Assembly: GCA_944376655.1 (NCBI GenBank)
Contig: CALWDJ010000022.1
Location: forward strand, 1-35,763
Reading direction: 5' to 3'
DNA length: 35,763 nt
Source: an uncultured Clostridia bacterium
GTDB taxonomy: Bacteria; Bacillota; Clostridia; Oscillospirales; Acutalibacteraceae
Shown: positions 1 to 9,100 of the stretch, one piece after another
Layout of the letters: each line of letters begins with the position of its first letter
Numbering within the stretch: position 1 is the first letter of the stretch
Translations under genes and position numbers: made by a program
The notes under the pieces: model-generated
Databases searched by the model: none
What the model was told of the DNA's origin: nothing
What the model saw: the letters and a program-made list of their open reading frames with translations, nothing else

Positions 1-246
1 CAAACTGACCGCAAACAAAATTATATTGATGAATGTGAACGTGTGGAAGTAGAACGGCGCTTCAGCCTTGCAAAACGCAAATGCAATCTTGGCATGGTAA
101 CTGCGAAACTAACCGATACAGCCTTCCACTGTATCGCTATGTCCGTAGTCGTTCTTAATCTCAGAAAGCTCGTGCTTTCTTTGCCTGACTTTTTGAAACA
201 GCACTTTTTATATTTCGGATTTTTTGAGTTTTCTTTTATTCAGTAG
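1..246 (+). pseudogene. IS5-like DDE transposase, C-terminal fragment cut by window edge
   Basis: The frame is open from base 1 to a TAG at 244-246 and encodes the last 81 residues of a DDE transposase. It includes the segment VEVERRFSLAKRKCNLG, which carries the catalytic Glu region (E in VERRFS) of this family. The protein is nearly identical to the end of the transposase at 34954-35763. Since the frame is uninterrupted, the gene may be intact beyond the window; only the catalytic-Glu part and the hydrophobic tail (FLYFGFFEFSFIQ) are visible. It is typed as a pseudogene here only because it is partial. Confidence 0.8.
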
Positions 247-253
247 ACATTAT
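1..253 (+). mobile_element. 3' end of an IS5-like insertion sequence (left copy)
   Basis: The segment is the 3' terminal part of the insertion sequence seen again, inverted, at the right end of the window. The two copies run together through the transposase stop codon and on through ACATTAT (247-253), after which they diverge, so the element's 3' terminus lies at about 253. By hand count the copies differ at about 12 of 246 coding positions. The 5' part lies outside the window. Confidence 0.8.
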
Positions 254-396
254 ATATCTATCCGGAATTTTATCAGACCGTAAGCCTTATACGGGCAGTC
301 GCGTCAATTCTTTATTTTGCCCGTCAGTCTTCCGGAATTATCGCCGATCAAATCAAAAGACATAAGGCGGAAAAGAAAAGGGAGCGTGCGGCTTAA
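254..396 (+). pseudogene. Interrupted ORF tail next to IS (unknown function)
   Basis: Directly after the IS end, the same reading frame continues open for about 47 codons (YPEFYQTVSLIRAVAS..., ending KRERAA) to a TAA at 394-396. There is no start codon of its own. It looks like the C-terminal end of a chromosomal or mobile-element gene whose front was removed or displaced by the IS. The tail is very basic (KRHKAEKKRERAA). The stop overlaps the next start as TAATG, the usual arrangement for coupled genes. I do not recognise the family. Confidence 0.4.
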
Positions 397-509
397 TGAA
401 ACGTGACAGATTATCCGTACATATTTCCGACAGCGCGGAAATAACGGTTGAGGAAAGAACGGACGGTATTAAAAGGGTAAAAAATTTGAGTGCAAGCAGT
501 TGCTATTAG
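396..509 (+). pseudogene. Start of a gene cut off by ISL3 debris (unknown)
   Basis: An ATG at 396-398 overlaps the preceding stop (TAATG) and opens a short frame, MKRDRLSVHISDSAEITVEE..., which runs into the ISL3 remnant at about 490 and stops at TAG 507-509. About 30 residues are native; the rest comes from readthrough into the inserted element. The coupling to the preceding ORF suggests they were neighbours in one mobilisation or conjugation operon. I cannot assign the family. Confidence 0.3.
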
Positions 510-1029
510 GCAGCTGCTTGTTCTTTGTTTAGTTGTTTATGAGAAAATATATGTAAGATGCGGTTTCTGAATCTTCTGAAATCTTTGTAGCCGTATGCAT
601 TTCTTTTAAGAACTTTAATTTTGTTATTACAGCCTTCGGTAAAACCGTTAGTATAAGGTGATGAAAAAGAATTGAGTATACCGGAGAGCCAATTTTGCAT
701 AGTGTCAGCACATTTCTCAAACTGCGGTATACCGCAGTTTGAGGCATTATCTATCCATTCTTGCATTTTTTCTTTTGCGGTTTCTCGGTCATTGCAGTCA
801 AGTATTTCAAGGAATTTTTCTTTGTACCAATGAGACCTGCTGAGGTTAGCAGATGCCTCTAACATAACCAAAACTTGTTGTTGCCGTTCGTTTTCTAATT
901 TATTAAATCTTTTTAACAATAGTTTTTTAGAGTTTTTAAAGTATCTCCTATGGGTTTTGGAAAATTTCTTCTGTTCTTCTTTTCTAACATTTTCAAAAGC
1001 CCATATGATGAGCCTTAAAAACGCCTGAA
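506..1029 (-). pseudogene. ISL3-family transposase, C-terminal remnant
   Basis: The minus strand from about 1029 down to the TAA at 506-508 encodes the C-terminal part of an ISL3-type DDE transposase. It carries the segments SSPYTNGFTEGCNNKIKVLK and NAYGYKDFRRFRNRILH, typical of the end of this family, where the Glu of FTEG is the catalytic acidic residue. Further upstream the frame still reads IIWAFENVRKEEQKKFSKT, as in full-length ISL3 proteins, then hits a stop. About 174 codons remain of a normal 400-550, so the zinc-finger, HTH and first catalytic Asp regions are gone. An internal start at 919 gives a 137-residue ORF, but this is a decayed, non-functional copy. Confidence 0.75.
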
Positions 1030-1084
1030 ATTAATGTTCCACCGAGGGGACATTACCATCAGGTTCATATTTTCGTAAGGAAGT

Positions 1085-1109
1085 GCAGGTTCAATTCCTG
1101 TTACCCGCA
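1085..1109 (+). other. tRNA 3'-end-like T-arm and acceptor strand (possible attachment-site remnant)
   Basis: Bases 1085-1101 form a five-pair stem (GCAGG/CCTGT, one G-T pair) around the seven-base loop TTCAATT. They are followed by TACCCGC and an A discriminator, the layout of a tRNA T-arm plus 3' acceptor strand. No matching 5' half (GCGGGTA) is visible upstream. It overlaps the 3' end of the recombinase-like gene. It may be the tRNA fragment left at an integration site, or chance. Confidence 0.25.
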
Positions 1110-2263
1110 GCAAGTGCATTTATATCCGAACCCAAACCTGATTTTTCAAGCTCGGTGAAAGTTATTGTTTTTGAACCGTCTTTGTAATTGAATGTGAACG
1201 TAATCCTGTCATCATAGAGGAATATAGCATTGACAAAGCTGTCTATCAATCGGCTGCGATGCTCCAGCTTGTCAGTGTTAAGTTTGCGGAAATGGTAAAG
1301 CCAAAAAACGATCTGGTCTTTAGTTAAACTTGGTTTTATCATTTCCTCTTTCATAATCTGCACAGAAAGTTCGCTCTTTTGCTGTTCCAGTTCTTCCATC
1401 CTCTGCTTGGTAGAGGGAGTCAAAATTCCTTGTTGAATAGCGTTGAGCAGATTGTCTATGGCTTTCTGAGTTTCGGCGTATTTCATTTTGAGTAACGGCA
1501 AAGCTGTATTTTCGTCACCTTGCAGCTCCATAATCGAATTCGCCAAATTGTCAATCAACTCATCATCAAAGATAATACTGCGAATTTGCGCAATCACGAG
1601 ATTTTCAAGCCATTCTTTTCTGACAGTTTTCTTGTCGCAGCCTTTATGATTTTTTACGCTCACACATTTATAATAGCGATGCACTTTATTCTTCTGATGA
1701 CTCGTCCCACTTTCTCCAACCATAAAGCATCCGCACTTTCCGCAAAACAGTTTCGTCGTCAGCAGATATTCGTCTTCTGCCTTGTGTTTGGCAGGAGCTT
1801 TTTTATTTGCCGCCATACGCTCCTGCACACGGTCAAACAAGTCCTGCGGAACAATAGCGGGAATACCCCCTAGCTTTACAATATCTACTCCTCTCATAAG
1901 CTTTTCTTTCCAATTTATATTCCATTCTATCAAATCTAAAAGGCGTGGTGATTTGTTATACATCTGCTCCGCTTTTTTAAGCTTTTTGCGTAACGGTGTA
2001 ATATGTTCGGTGATGGCTTTGCGTTCATCTTTGTAAGCTTGTTTTTCTTCAGGTGTTTGTGCACGGCGTTTCTTATTATCTGCAAGAGAGCGCTTGTGTT
2101 CCAGTTCGGTTATCTCTGATTTTGTTTTATCTAAAAAGTTTGATATATCGGCAAGGGTATCAAGATTTTCGTCTTTTAAAAAACGAAATTCGGATATATA
2201 CTCCTTTATATTCCGCACCTCATGCCGTAATCCCGCATCGGCAATGTGCAGAGAAAGTCTCAA
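1091..2263 (-). pseudogene. Chimeric relaxase tail / large serine recombinase C-terminal half
   Basis: The open frame has 390 codons and starts at a TTG without a convincing ribosome binding site. Residues 1-112 are a charged coiled coil (RRAQTPEEKQAYKDERKAI, then ITPLRKKLKKAEQMYNKSPR) resembling the C-terminal tail of MobA/MobL-type relaxases. From about residue 125 (VKLGGIPAIVPQDLFDRVQE) it becomes the C-terminal half of a large serine recombinase. A zinc-ribbon segment (FCGKCGCFMVGESG ... YYKCVSVKNHKGCDKK) is followed by the coiled coil and closing strands of that family. The catalytic N-terminal resolvase domain with its Ser nucleophile is absent. It therefore looks like two mobile-element genes fused by deletion, not a working integrase. 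It ends next to the tRNA-like arm at 1085-1109. Confidence 0.65.
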
Positions 2264-2276
2264 GCGAATATTTGCC

Positions 2277-2707
2277 GGAAAGGATATAGAAACTGAGGAC
2301 TGCGTTCCGGACGGTACTCTTATAAACGCCGACCCGGTACAGACTGAACAAGTACTCTAATCCTATCTTGAAAACGCCGCTTCGCACACTCCTGGCGGCG
2401 GCAAAGTCTGGACAGAAGCTTCAAAGAACGACGGCACGGTAAGAATATCTGTATTCAACACCGGCAGCCACGTTGACGAGGAAATAATGCTTCAGATATG
2501 GCAAAGCTTTTTCAGGGGAGATAAGTCGCACAAGCGTGAAAGCAGCCGCTTCGGGCTTGGGCTTTCAATAGTTACGGCTATTATGAAGCTGCACGGAAAA
2601 AATGCGGAGTATACAACACCGACTGCGGCGTATGCTTCTGGTTTGAGGCAGATGAAGCAGTTCCGCATGGGTCTGACAGTACGGATAACGACAGCACCGC
2701 CGGATAG
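2277..2707 (+). pseudogene. Sensor histidine kinase, HATPase domain remnant (stop + frameshift)
   Basis: Translating the + strand gives the ATP-binding half of a histidine kinase. It reads INADPVQTEQVL, then an in-frame TAA at about 2358, then SYLENAASHTPGGGKVW (N-box), FNTGSHVDEE, WQSFFRGDKSHKRESSRFGL and GLGLSIVTAIMKLHGK (G-box). Just after HGK the frame shifts, and the true ending (CGVYNTDCGVCFWFEADEA) continues in another frame to TAG 2705-2707. The sensor and dimerisation domains are missing upstream, where the chimeric recombinase gene begins. It is clearly dead. The family resembles VanS/CpxA-like kinases that travel on mobile elements. Confidence 0.75.
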
Positions 2708-2782
2708 AACAGCTTAATATCTCCGTCTTATTTTCCCGAATGCCGCGCTAAAAAGTAATTCTATGATATCCGTTTATTAAAA

Positions 2783-2808
2783 CCTGCGTTTTTCTCATGA
2801 TAACGCGG
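2783..2808 (-). terminator. Possible Rho-independent terminator after the SGNH esterase gene
   Basis: GCGTT (2786-2790) pairs with AACGC (2802-2806), and CC 2783-2784 with GG 2807-2808 across a one-base bulge. The loop has 11 bases. On the minus strand the hairpin is followed by TTTTAATAAA. It sits 12 bases beyond the stop of the last gene of the locus. The stem is short, so this is moderate support only. Confidence 0.4.
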
Positions 2809-2820
2809 TACCATACACCT

Positions 2821-3798
2821 TTATTTCAATTTTACTGCCTTGTAAATCGCTTCGGCCATTATTATTGAGCATTTATCATTAGGATGTAGATACAAATCAG
2901 AATAAAAATCTGGTATATGCGGAGTAAGAGAATACCCGTCAACCACCATGATATCGCCCTCCGCATCACAAACAGATTTTATAATTCCGCCTATCTTATA
3001 ATGAGGTATTCCGCACGGCGTAGCTTTTTCACCGTCGGCACGCCACAGCGGAGTCACCACTATTTTTAACGCCTGAGGATAAAGCCTCTTCAATCCTTTA
3101 ATAAACGAAACCGCTTTTACGGTAAAAACATCTCTCGGAAGACGGCTCCAATCATTTGTACCGTAAGCTGTCAGAACAATATCCGGCACGATCTCATCGG
3201 AATAGTCAAGCAGTTCCGGAAAGAAGCATTCCTTTCCAACTCCCCGATTCACACATTCCGCACCTAAAAAATCAGCAAGTCTTGTGCAGTAACAAAGCGA
3301 CGGATATCTTACATCATATCCCTGCGTTATGGAATCGCCGTAACATACCATTTTGCAGGTATACTCCACCGGTTTTATATAAGTAGCGGAATGCAGCGTG
3401 ATATTACCGATTTCGGCTGATTTAGACCAAGGCAAAAAAATCTCTGTTTTACCTTGTTTAAGCCTTATGTCAGCATGGCCGCAAAACACACCGGATATTT
3501 CTTCCGCACCGAAATGTTCCACCATTACTCCGTCTGTCAAAACATCAAAATAAGCAAATTTGCGGCTTGAGCCGTCATCCAGTCTATAATCAAAGGTAAT
3601 ACGGTCGGCATCGCTGTAAAAAGCCAGCTTTATTCCGGCTGATGAAAACTGTTTGCGGAAAAAATCGGCATTTCCGGTATTACGGTAAGCATTCTGCTGT
3701 GCTTGTGAGAATCTGTAAAAGCGGTAATATCCGCCGCATTCATCAACTCGCACGGCTCCTTTGACTATATTTCTTATGACATCCGAATTTAACAGCAT
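2821..3798 (-). CDS. SGNH/GDSL-family carbohydrate esterase, cytoplasmic
   Basis: This 325-residue protein has no signal peptide. The N-terminal half (to about 145) is a beta-rich domain of the kind that precedes SGNH hydrolase domains in deacetylases. The hydrolase domain starts at MVCYGDSITQG: Ser156 in GDSI is the expected nucleophile, AYGTND (211-216) supplies block III, and LHPND (304-308) the catalytic His305 with an acidic partner near Asp301. It probably removes acetyl or other acyl groups from imported oligosaccharides. It follows the GH36 gene by 28 bp and is last in the run, so the two are likely co-transcribed and act together on cytoplasmic sugars. ATG at 3798 is preceded by AAAGGG. 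Substrate unknown. Confidence 0.88.
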   Translation of the reverse strand: MLLNSDVIRNIVKGAVRVDECGGYYRFYRFSQAQQNAYRNTGNADFFRKQFSSAGIKLAFYSDADRITFDYRLDDGSSRKFAYFDVLTDGVMVEHFGAEEISGVFCGHADIRLKQGKTEIFLPWSKSAEIGNITLHSATYIKPVEYTCKMVCYGDSITQGYDVRYPSLCYCTRLADFLGAECVNRGVGKECFFPELLDYSDEIVPDIVLTAYGTNDWSRLPRDVFTVKAVSFIKGLKRLYPQALKIVVTPLWRADGEKATPCGIPHYKIGGIIKSVCDAEGDIMVVDGYSLTPHIPDFYSDLYLHPNDKCSIIMAEAIYKAVKLK

Positions 3799-3826
3799 TT
3801 TTCGCTGTCACCCTTTCATAACCCCG

Positions 3827-6010
3827 TCAAGCTTTATCGGTTAATTCAAACAGCATTATCTGTCCCGAGGCATCTTCAGCCGAAGCATTTATGCATATCC
3901 CGGAGCGCAGCTCTTCACCGCTGTACACCTTGCCGGAAAAATACTCCCTGTAATATGCGCCGTCTGCAGCGGCAATACGTAAAAGGTACAAGGTTTTTTT
4001 CTCATCTCTGTTACGCTGAAGAAATGAGAAAAGTATACGTTCTGTGCGGCTTCCGCCGCTCTTCGCGTAATAATATGAACTTATCTCAGAAGTGTTTTCA
4101 AAAGGGGAAATAAGCCGGTACATATCGCCGGTTTTTATTATATCTTCAACCATACGGTAAAATTTTATCTGCTCAAGTATTTCTTTTCTGACCTGCACGC
4201 TTTTTTTGAGTATATTCATCTCATAACCGAGGATTCCCCCCAGCGCGGTCTTATAGCGGAAATCAAGCAGCCGCATTTCGTTTTCCGAATTTCCCGGATC
4301 CGAAACATGACATGACATAACAGAAGCCGGATAAGCAAGAGAACTTCCGTACTGAATTTTCATACGTGCGGACGGCGAGGTATTGTCGCTTGTCCATATC
4401 TGTGATGAAAGCGCCATCATAGCAAGATCGTATCTTCCTCCTCCTCCGCTGCAGTTTTCTATCATAACACCGGCAAAATGATTAATAAAAAACCGGTACA
4501 GTTCATAAACACCCAGCATATACCTGTGAGTAGCCTCGTCCTGCCTGTCATAAGGAAGCGCGTATGAGCCAACCTCCGATAAATGGCGGTTGAAATCCCA
4601 CTTTATATAATCAATCGGGACCCCGTCAAATATACCGGCAAAGGTTTCCTTCAGATATTTCACAACCTCCGGATTACACAAATCCAGCACAAGCTGCGAC
4701 CGTGAAAGCGATAATTCCCTTCCGGTGCAGCCGAGACACCATTCCGGATGCGCGCGGTACAGCCCGCTGTCAGGACTTATCATTTCCGGCTCTATCCATA
4801 TGCCGAATTTAAGACCTTTGTCTTTTATTTTCTCGGCAAAATCGCGCAGACCAGAAGGGAATTTTTCGGAATTTACATACCAGTCCCCGAGCCCGCGACG
4901 GTCATCGCAACGTTCTCCGAACCAGCCGTCATCGACTACGATCATATCTATACCGCATTTTTTTGCCTCATCCGCAAAATCAAGCAAAAGCTGCTCATCG
5001 ATTTTGAAATGACACGCTTCCCATGTGTTGAGAACTACGGGACGGTTCTGACAGATTTCAGGCGGAGAAATGCATCCGCGCACAAACGCGTGCATTTTTC
5101 TTGACATTTCACCAAGTCCATTTTCTGTATAAAGCATTATAGCTTCCGGAGAAAAAAATTCTTCATTCTCCTCAAGCCTCATACCGAAATTTTCACTTCC
5201 TATACCGATCGCTACGCGCGTATTGCCGGCATGATCAACCTCGACCTCATCAAGGAAATTTCCGCTGTATACAAGATTAAATGCATAAATATCACCATGC
5301 TCTTCATCGGCTCCCGATAATGCAAGTGCTATAAAGGGGTTGAATTGATGACTTGACGCCCCGCGCCGGCTCATTATGCTCTGATTGCCGTAAAAAAGAG
5401 GCGTTCTCTGCATCATACACTCCATCATATGCTTACCGTGGAGTGAAATCAAATCAAATTCATGACCCGCAAGGTCAAGGCTTAAACTCATAGCCTTTTC
5501 TATCTTTACCGCCGTTTTTCCTTCATTTATTAGAGAAAAACTGCGCGAGATTATATCACATTCCGGAAAAACGGTATAATAAAGTGTAAGGGTACAGCTG
5601 TTAAGCTCATCACGCATATATAATTCAAGTGTTTCGCTGTTCTTTTCCGGTCTTGCAAACGGCATACCCGGTATTTCGGTTCTGCCGTTTTTAATGCTGT
5701 AACCAGAATAAATAAATTGCGTACAGCAGTCACCGTTTATTCCCCGCAGCTTCAAGGCGGTACACCGGAAATCTCCGCTCCCGAAAAGCGGAAATTCCAT
5801 AAACTCATCCGCCACTGAAAAATAAGTGTCCGTACAGAACTGATACGGTGAAAAGGAATGGTACTTTGCCTTCATAAACTCCGGACGGTCGATTTTTTTT
5901 CCGTAATATCTGTGTACCGGAAATTTCCCGCCGACTATTTCAAAGATATAAGCCGTATTATCGGTATTAAGCATAAACCGCATATTTTTCCTGTCAAAAT
6001 CTATATACAT
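3827..6010 (-). CDS. Alpha-galactosidase, glycoside hydrolase family 36
   Basis: A retaining alpha-galactosidase that removes terminal alpha-galactose from imported oligosaccharides. The frame opens at a TTG at 6064, but that codon has no ribosome binding site and sits in the T-tract of a terminator. ATG at 6010 is preceded by ACGGAG nine bases upstream and gives the family-typical beginning (MYIDFDRKN...TAYIFEI), for 727 residues, a normal GH36 length. Numbered from the TTG frame, the nucleophile is Asp490 in IKWDFNRH and the acid/base is Asp560 in IWTSDNT; subtract 18 for the ATG start. VVDDGWFGERCDD, GIWIEPEM and ENCSGGGGRYD are further GH36 signatures. There is no signal peptide, so it is cytoplasmic. 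A terminator and a palindrome lie just upstream, so expression may be attenuated or separately controlled. Confidence 0.95.
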   Translation of the reverse strand: MYIDFDRKNMRFMLNTDNTAYIFEIVGGKFPVHRYYGKKIDRPEFMKAKYHSFSPYQFCTDTYFSVADEFMEFPLFGSGDFRCTALKLRGINGDCCTQFIYSGYSIKNGRTEIPGMPFARPEKNSETLELYMRDELNSCTLTLYYTVFPECDIISRSFSLINEGKTAVKIEKAMSLSLDLAGHEFDLISLHGKHMMECMMQRTPLFYGNQSIMSRRGASSHQFNPFIALALSGADEEHGDIYAFNLVYSGNFLDEVEVDHAGNTRVAIGIGSENFGMRLEENEEFFSPEAIMLYTENGLGEMSRKMHAFVRGCISPPEICQNRPVVLNTWEACHFKIDEQLLLDFADEAKKCGIDMIVVDDGWFGERCDDRRGLGDWYVNSEKFPSGLRDFAEKIKDKGLKFGIWIEPEMISPDSGLYRAHPEWCLGCTGRELSLSRSQLVLDLCNPEVVKYLKETFAGIFDGVPIDYIKWDFNRHLSEVGSYALPYDRQDEATHRYMLGVYELYRFFINHFAGVMIENCSGGGGRYDLAMMALSSQIWTSDNTSPSARMKIQYGSSLAYPASVMSCHVSDPGNSENEMRLLDFRYKTALGGILGYEMNILKKSVQVRKEILEQIKFYRMVEDIIKTGDMYRLISPFENTSEISSYYYAKSGGSRTERILFSFLQRNRDEKKTLYLLRIAAADGAYYREYFSGKVYSGEELRSGICINASAEDASGQIMLFELTDKA

Positions 6011-6050
6011 AAACTCAAACTCCGTTCTGCCAAACGCAGAATATAAAATC

Positions 6051-6062
6051 GCCTGATCAGGC
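6051..6062. promoter_or_regulatory. 12-bp perfect palindrome upstream of GH36 gene
   Basis: GCCTGATCAGGC is a perfect inverted repeat. It lies directly after the terminator T-tract (in minus-strand direction) and about 40 bp before the preferred GH36 start. It could be an operator half-pair or a structural element of the leader. No strong promoter is evident beside it. Confidence 0.3.
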
Positions 6063-6065
6063 AAA

Positions 6066-6095
6066 AAGAAACCGTCCCGCTCCGGCAGGGCGGTT
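6066..6095 (-). terminator. Rho-independent terminator between the dockerin esterase and GH36 genes
   Basis: An 11-position stem pairs 6070-6080 with 6085-6095 around loop TCCG, with one G-T pair and one mismatch. On the minus strand the GC-rich hairpin is followed by TTTCTTTTTG, as expected of an intrinsic terminator. It follows the stop of the upstream gene by about 25 bases and precedes GH36. It is the clearest terminator inside the locus and would end or attenuate the upstream transcript. Confidence 0.75.
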
Positions 6096-6120
6096 CCTTT
6101 AAATTACGCGGATTTTATAA

Positions 6121-9100
6121 TTAGAAAACAGACGATGTGACGTTGCTTTTTATAAAATCCGCAAGCGCTTCCGCCGCCGTTGTATGCCCTTTGGCATTAG
6201 GATGATTTCCGCCGCCGTCTGTATTTGCCGGCAGGGTCATATACCAAACGTTTCCGTCCTTTGCGCCGAAAGCCTCAACCACAGGTCTGATGCTGTCCTC
6301 AATCGGATTTCCCATCATCCCGTAAACCCATACTATCGGCGATTCGGGATAATTTTGCCTTGCAAGCGTAAGTATGTCCGTAATCGCTTTTTCTTCGGTT
6401 ATACCTGCCGCGGCGGCGTCTTCATTTGTTCCTGCGACAACATCACGGTCATTTGTGCCGAGATTTATAACTACCAGATCTGTTTTATTTGCCGCATAAT
6501 CCCATTTTTCGGAAAAGAGTGAGGCAGCATTCATTGTCTTTATACCGCTCTGTGCCGATATGCGCGCAGACGCACCCAGTAAATCCGCTGTTTTGACGGC
6601 ATATGTAGCCGTAACGTCCTGACCCTCAAGAAGTCCGGTATTGGTTCTGTCATTACCGACGGCACCGTCACCCGCGGTTATAGAATCCCCGTAAAAGTCT
6701 ATCGCCGGCATATCCTCAGCTGTATTATCCGTAAGCAGTATGCCGCAGAAATCAAATTCATAAGCGTATACGGTGCCCTTGGTGCGTTCTGTCAGCTTTA
6801 CAACCTCAACAGTATGCAAGCCTGACGGAAGATCCTCGGCAATAATATATTCCCTGCGCTCACCCGAAATGTTCAAAACCTTTCTGTTTTTCTCATCGCC
6901 GTCAACCGTAACTGCGACGCGCGCGTAATCAAATGAAGGATTTGTCTGACTGAAAGCGAAGTCAGCAGTTATATTTCCTTCCGCGATGATACTGAATTTA
7001 TACCCGGTATAGCTCCAGTCCATAATAACGCAGTTATTCTCCGAAACCGTCTTGCCGATATAGCTTACTGCGTTTGTGGTATCCGACGGATCAACGGTAA
7101 CTTTATTTGAGCCGATCAGCATAAGCTGCTTCATAACAGCAAGGTCTATCGCGTCTACCTCGTCGCTGCCGTCAAGATTTGCCGCTATAAGCGATATCGG
7201 GGCGCTGATTCCGGAAAGATACTTTTTCAGCCGTATCATATCTTTTATATCGGTTTTCCCGTCTTCATTCACATCAGAGGCCGTGTATCTTGTGCCGCCG
7301 CCTATAACAAGCTCCGGCTGAGCATATGTATTCACCCAATATTCACGGTCGAGCTGTAATCTGTCTGTACTGTAAAGACTCATCTGATTTTCCGTAAGCG
7401 CAGTACCGTCCACAGCTCCGCCGTTGGTTCTATCGGAAACGGTCAGCTTATCGCTGTTATAATAACAGTTCTTGAAATAAGCGCTGTTAGTAGGATAAAG
7501 AGGATCCATAACTATATTGCCCTCGGTATCATATATGACGCTGTTTCCGTCTCCCAATATTATCTGCTGCTTGTTAAGCCCCATTATTCCGTTTGCGTAT
7601 GCAAATACCGTATCATCTGGTATCTGCATATCGATTGTTCCGTTAAAAATACATCCGTCTGCTTCGGCAGTTCCGCGCCACATATAACCTATAAATCCTG
7701 CCGCCCCGAAAAGTCCGGTTCCGGAATCAGTGCATATTCCCGTTATATCAGCGTCAGAATAGCAGTTGCTTACAGAGACCTCAGAGCCGCCGCCTACCAG
7801 TGAGCCTATTCCCGATTCCATATCGGCGTTTCCGGTCTGCGCTGTCACAGAAGAATCGCGTATGAGTATATTAGAGAAATATGTTTTCGCCTTATCGCTG
7901 TAACCTGCAACAACGGCCGCAAAAACATAATTGCTTGCGGCAGCTTGGACAGTACAATTTTCAAAGACCAGATTCTTTATTTGCGCTCCGGAAACACTTC
8001 CGAACATTGCAGCCTGACTGCGCGCGGCATTTTCGGCTGACACAACTGTCATTCCGGTTATTTTGTGTCCGTTTCCATCAAATATTCCGGAAAATGCGTT
8101 ATTCTCATTAAAAGATGACGAACCTCCTATCGGAGTCCAGCTTGAGTACCCGGAAAGATCAATATCATCTGCAAGCACATATTTCCCGCTCAATGGATAA
8201 AGCGAATGTACTCCTATAGCAGCAAGCTCATCAGCATCGCTTATTACTGTATATCCCTCAAAGCCGGGCAGTTCAGCTTTTCCGGCAATTATCTTAAGCT
8301 CAGGACCGTTTGAATAATTATCCCAATACATAGAGGAAAGTCCCAATTCCGCAGGTTTTGCCGCCTTGAATTCCCCGTAAGATATTGAACTGCCGTCAAG
8401 ACCGCGCGGATTATCCGGATTTGTTGATACGGTATCGGGATACCAGCAGTTTTTCTGACTGGCGGTACCGGTATTGTCATACGCGCTGTTCGACCAACCG
8501 CGGCTGTTTCCTCCGAGAAGACTGTTTCTACGGTCATACGCCGCCGTAGGTTCGGTTATGTCGCTTCCGTAATATACTGTTGACAATGTACCCGTAAAAA
8601 CGCTGTCCTCAGCATTAAATTTACCGTTGTAAGCTCCGCCCGCAAGTCCGCCGGCCGCTACCTGGAGACTCTCTCCGCTTCCGGTATACTTTGCCGATAC
8701 ATCGGCTGCAACATAGCAATTTTTTATATCTACCTCGCTTATAAGTATTCCGAACAGACCTCCTGATAAAGACGGATTTCCCGAATTGTAGGTCTCCGCA
8801 ATGACAGAAGTATCGTATACTGCAACATTTTCAACCTTACCGAAACCGTCCGAATATCCTATTCCCGCCAAAGCGCCGGCATATGTTCTCTTATTGCCTC
8901 CGGCATCGTTGGCAACCGCTCTGACAGTAGAATCGCGTATTATGAGATTGCATATTTCGGCATCTGATACAGCTCCGAAAAGTCCTGCATACGCCACAGA
9001 ACCCGTTACAGAAATTTCAATTCCCGTCAGAGTATGACCTCCGCCGTTGAAAACACCTGTAAAGGCTTCCGCCTTTATGTCGTTATCTGAGGTTTTTACT

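Noticed and set aside
1091-2263. Functional site-specific integrase
   Set aside because: The N-terminal catalytic resolvase domain is missing and the front of the frame comes from a different protein type.
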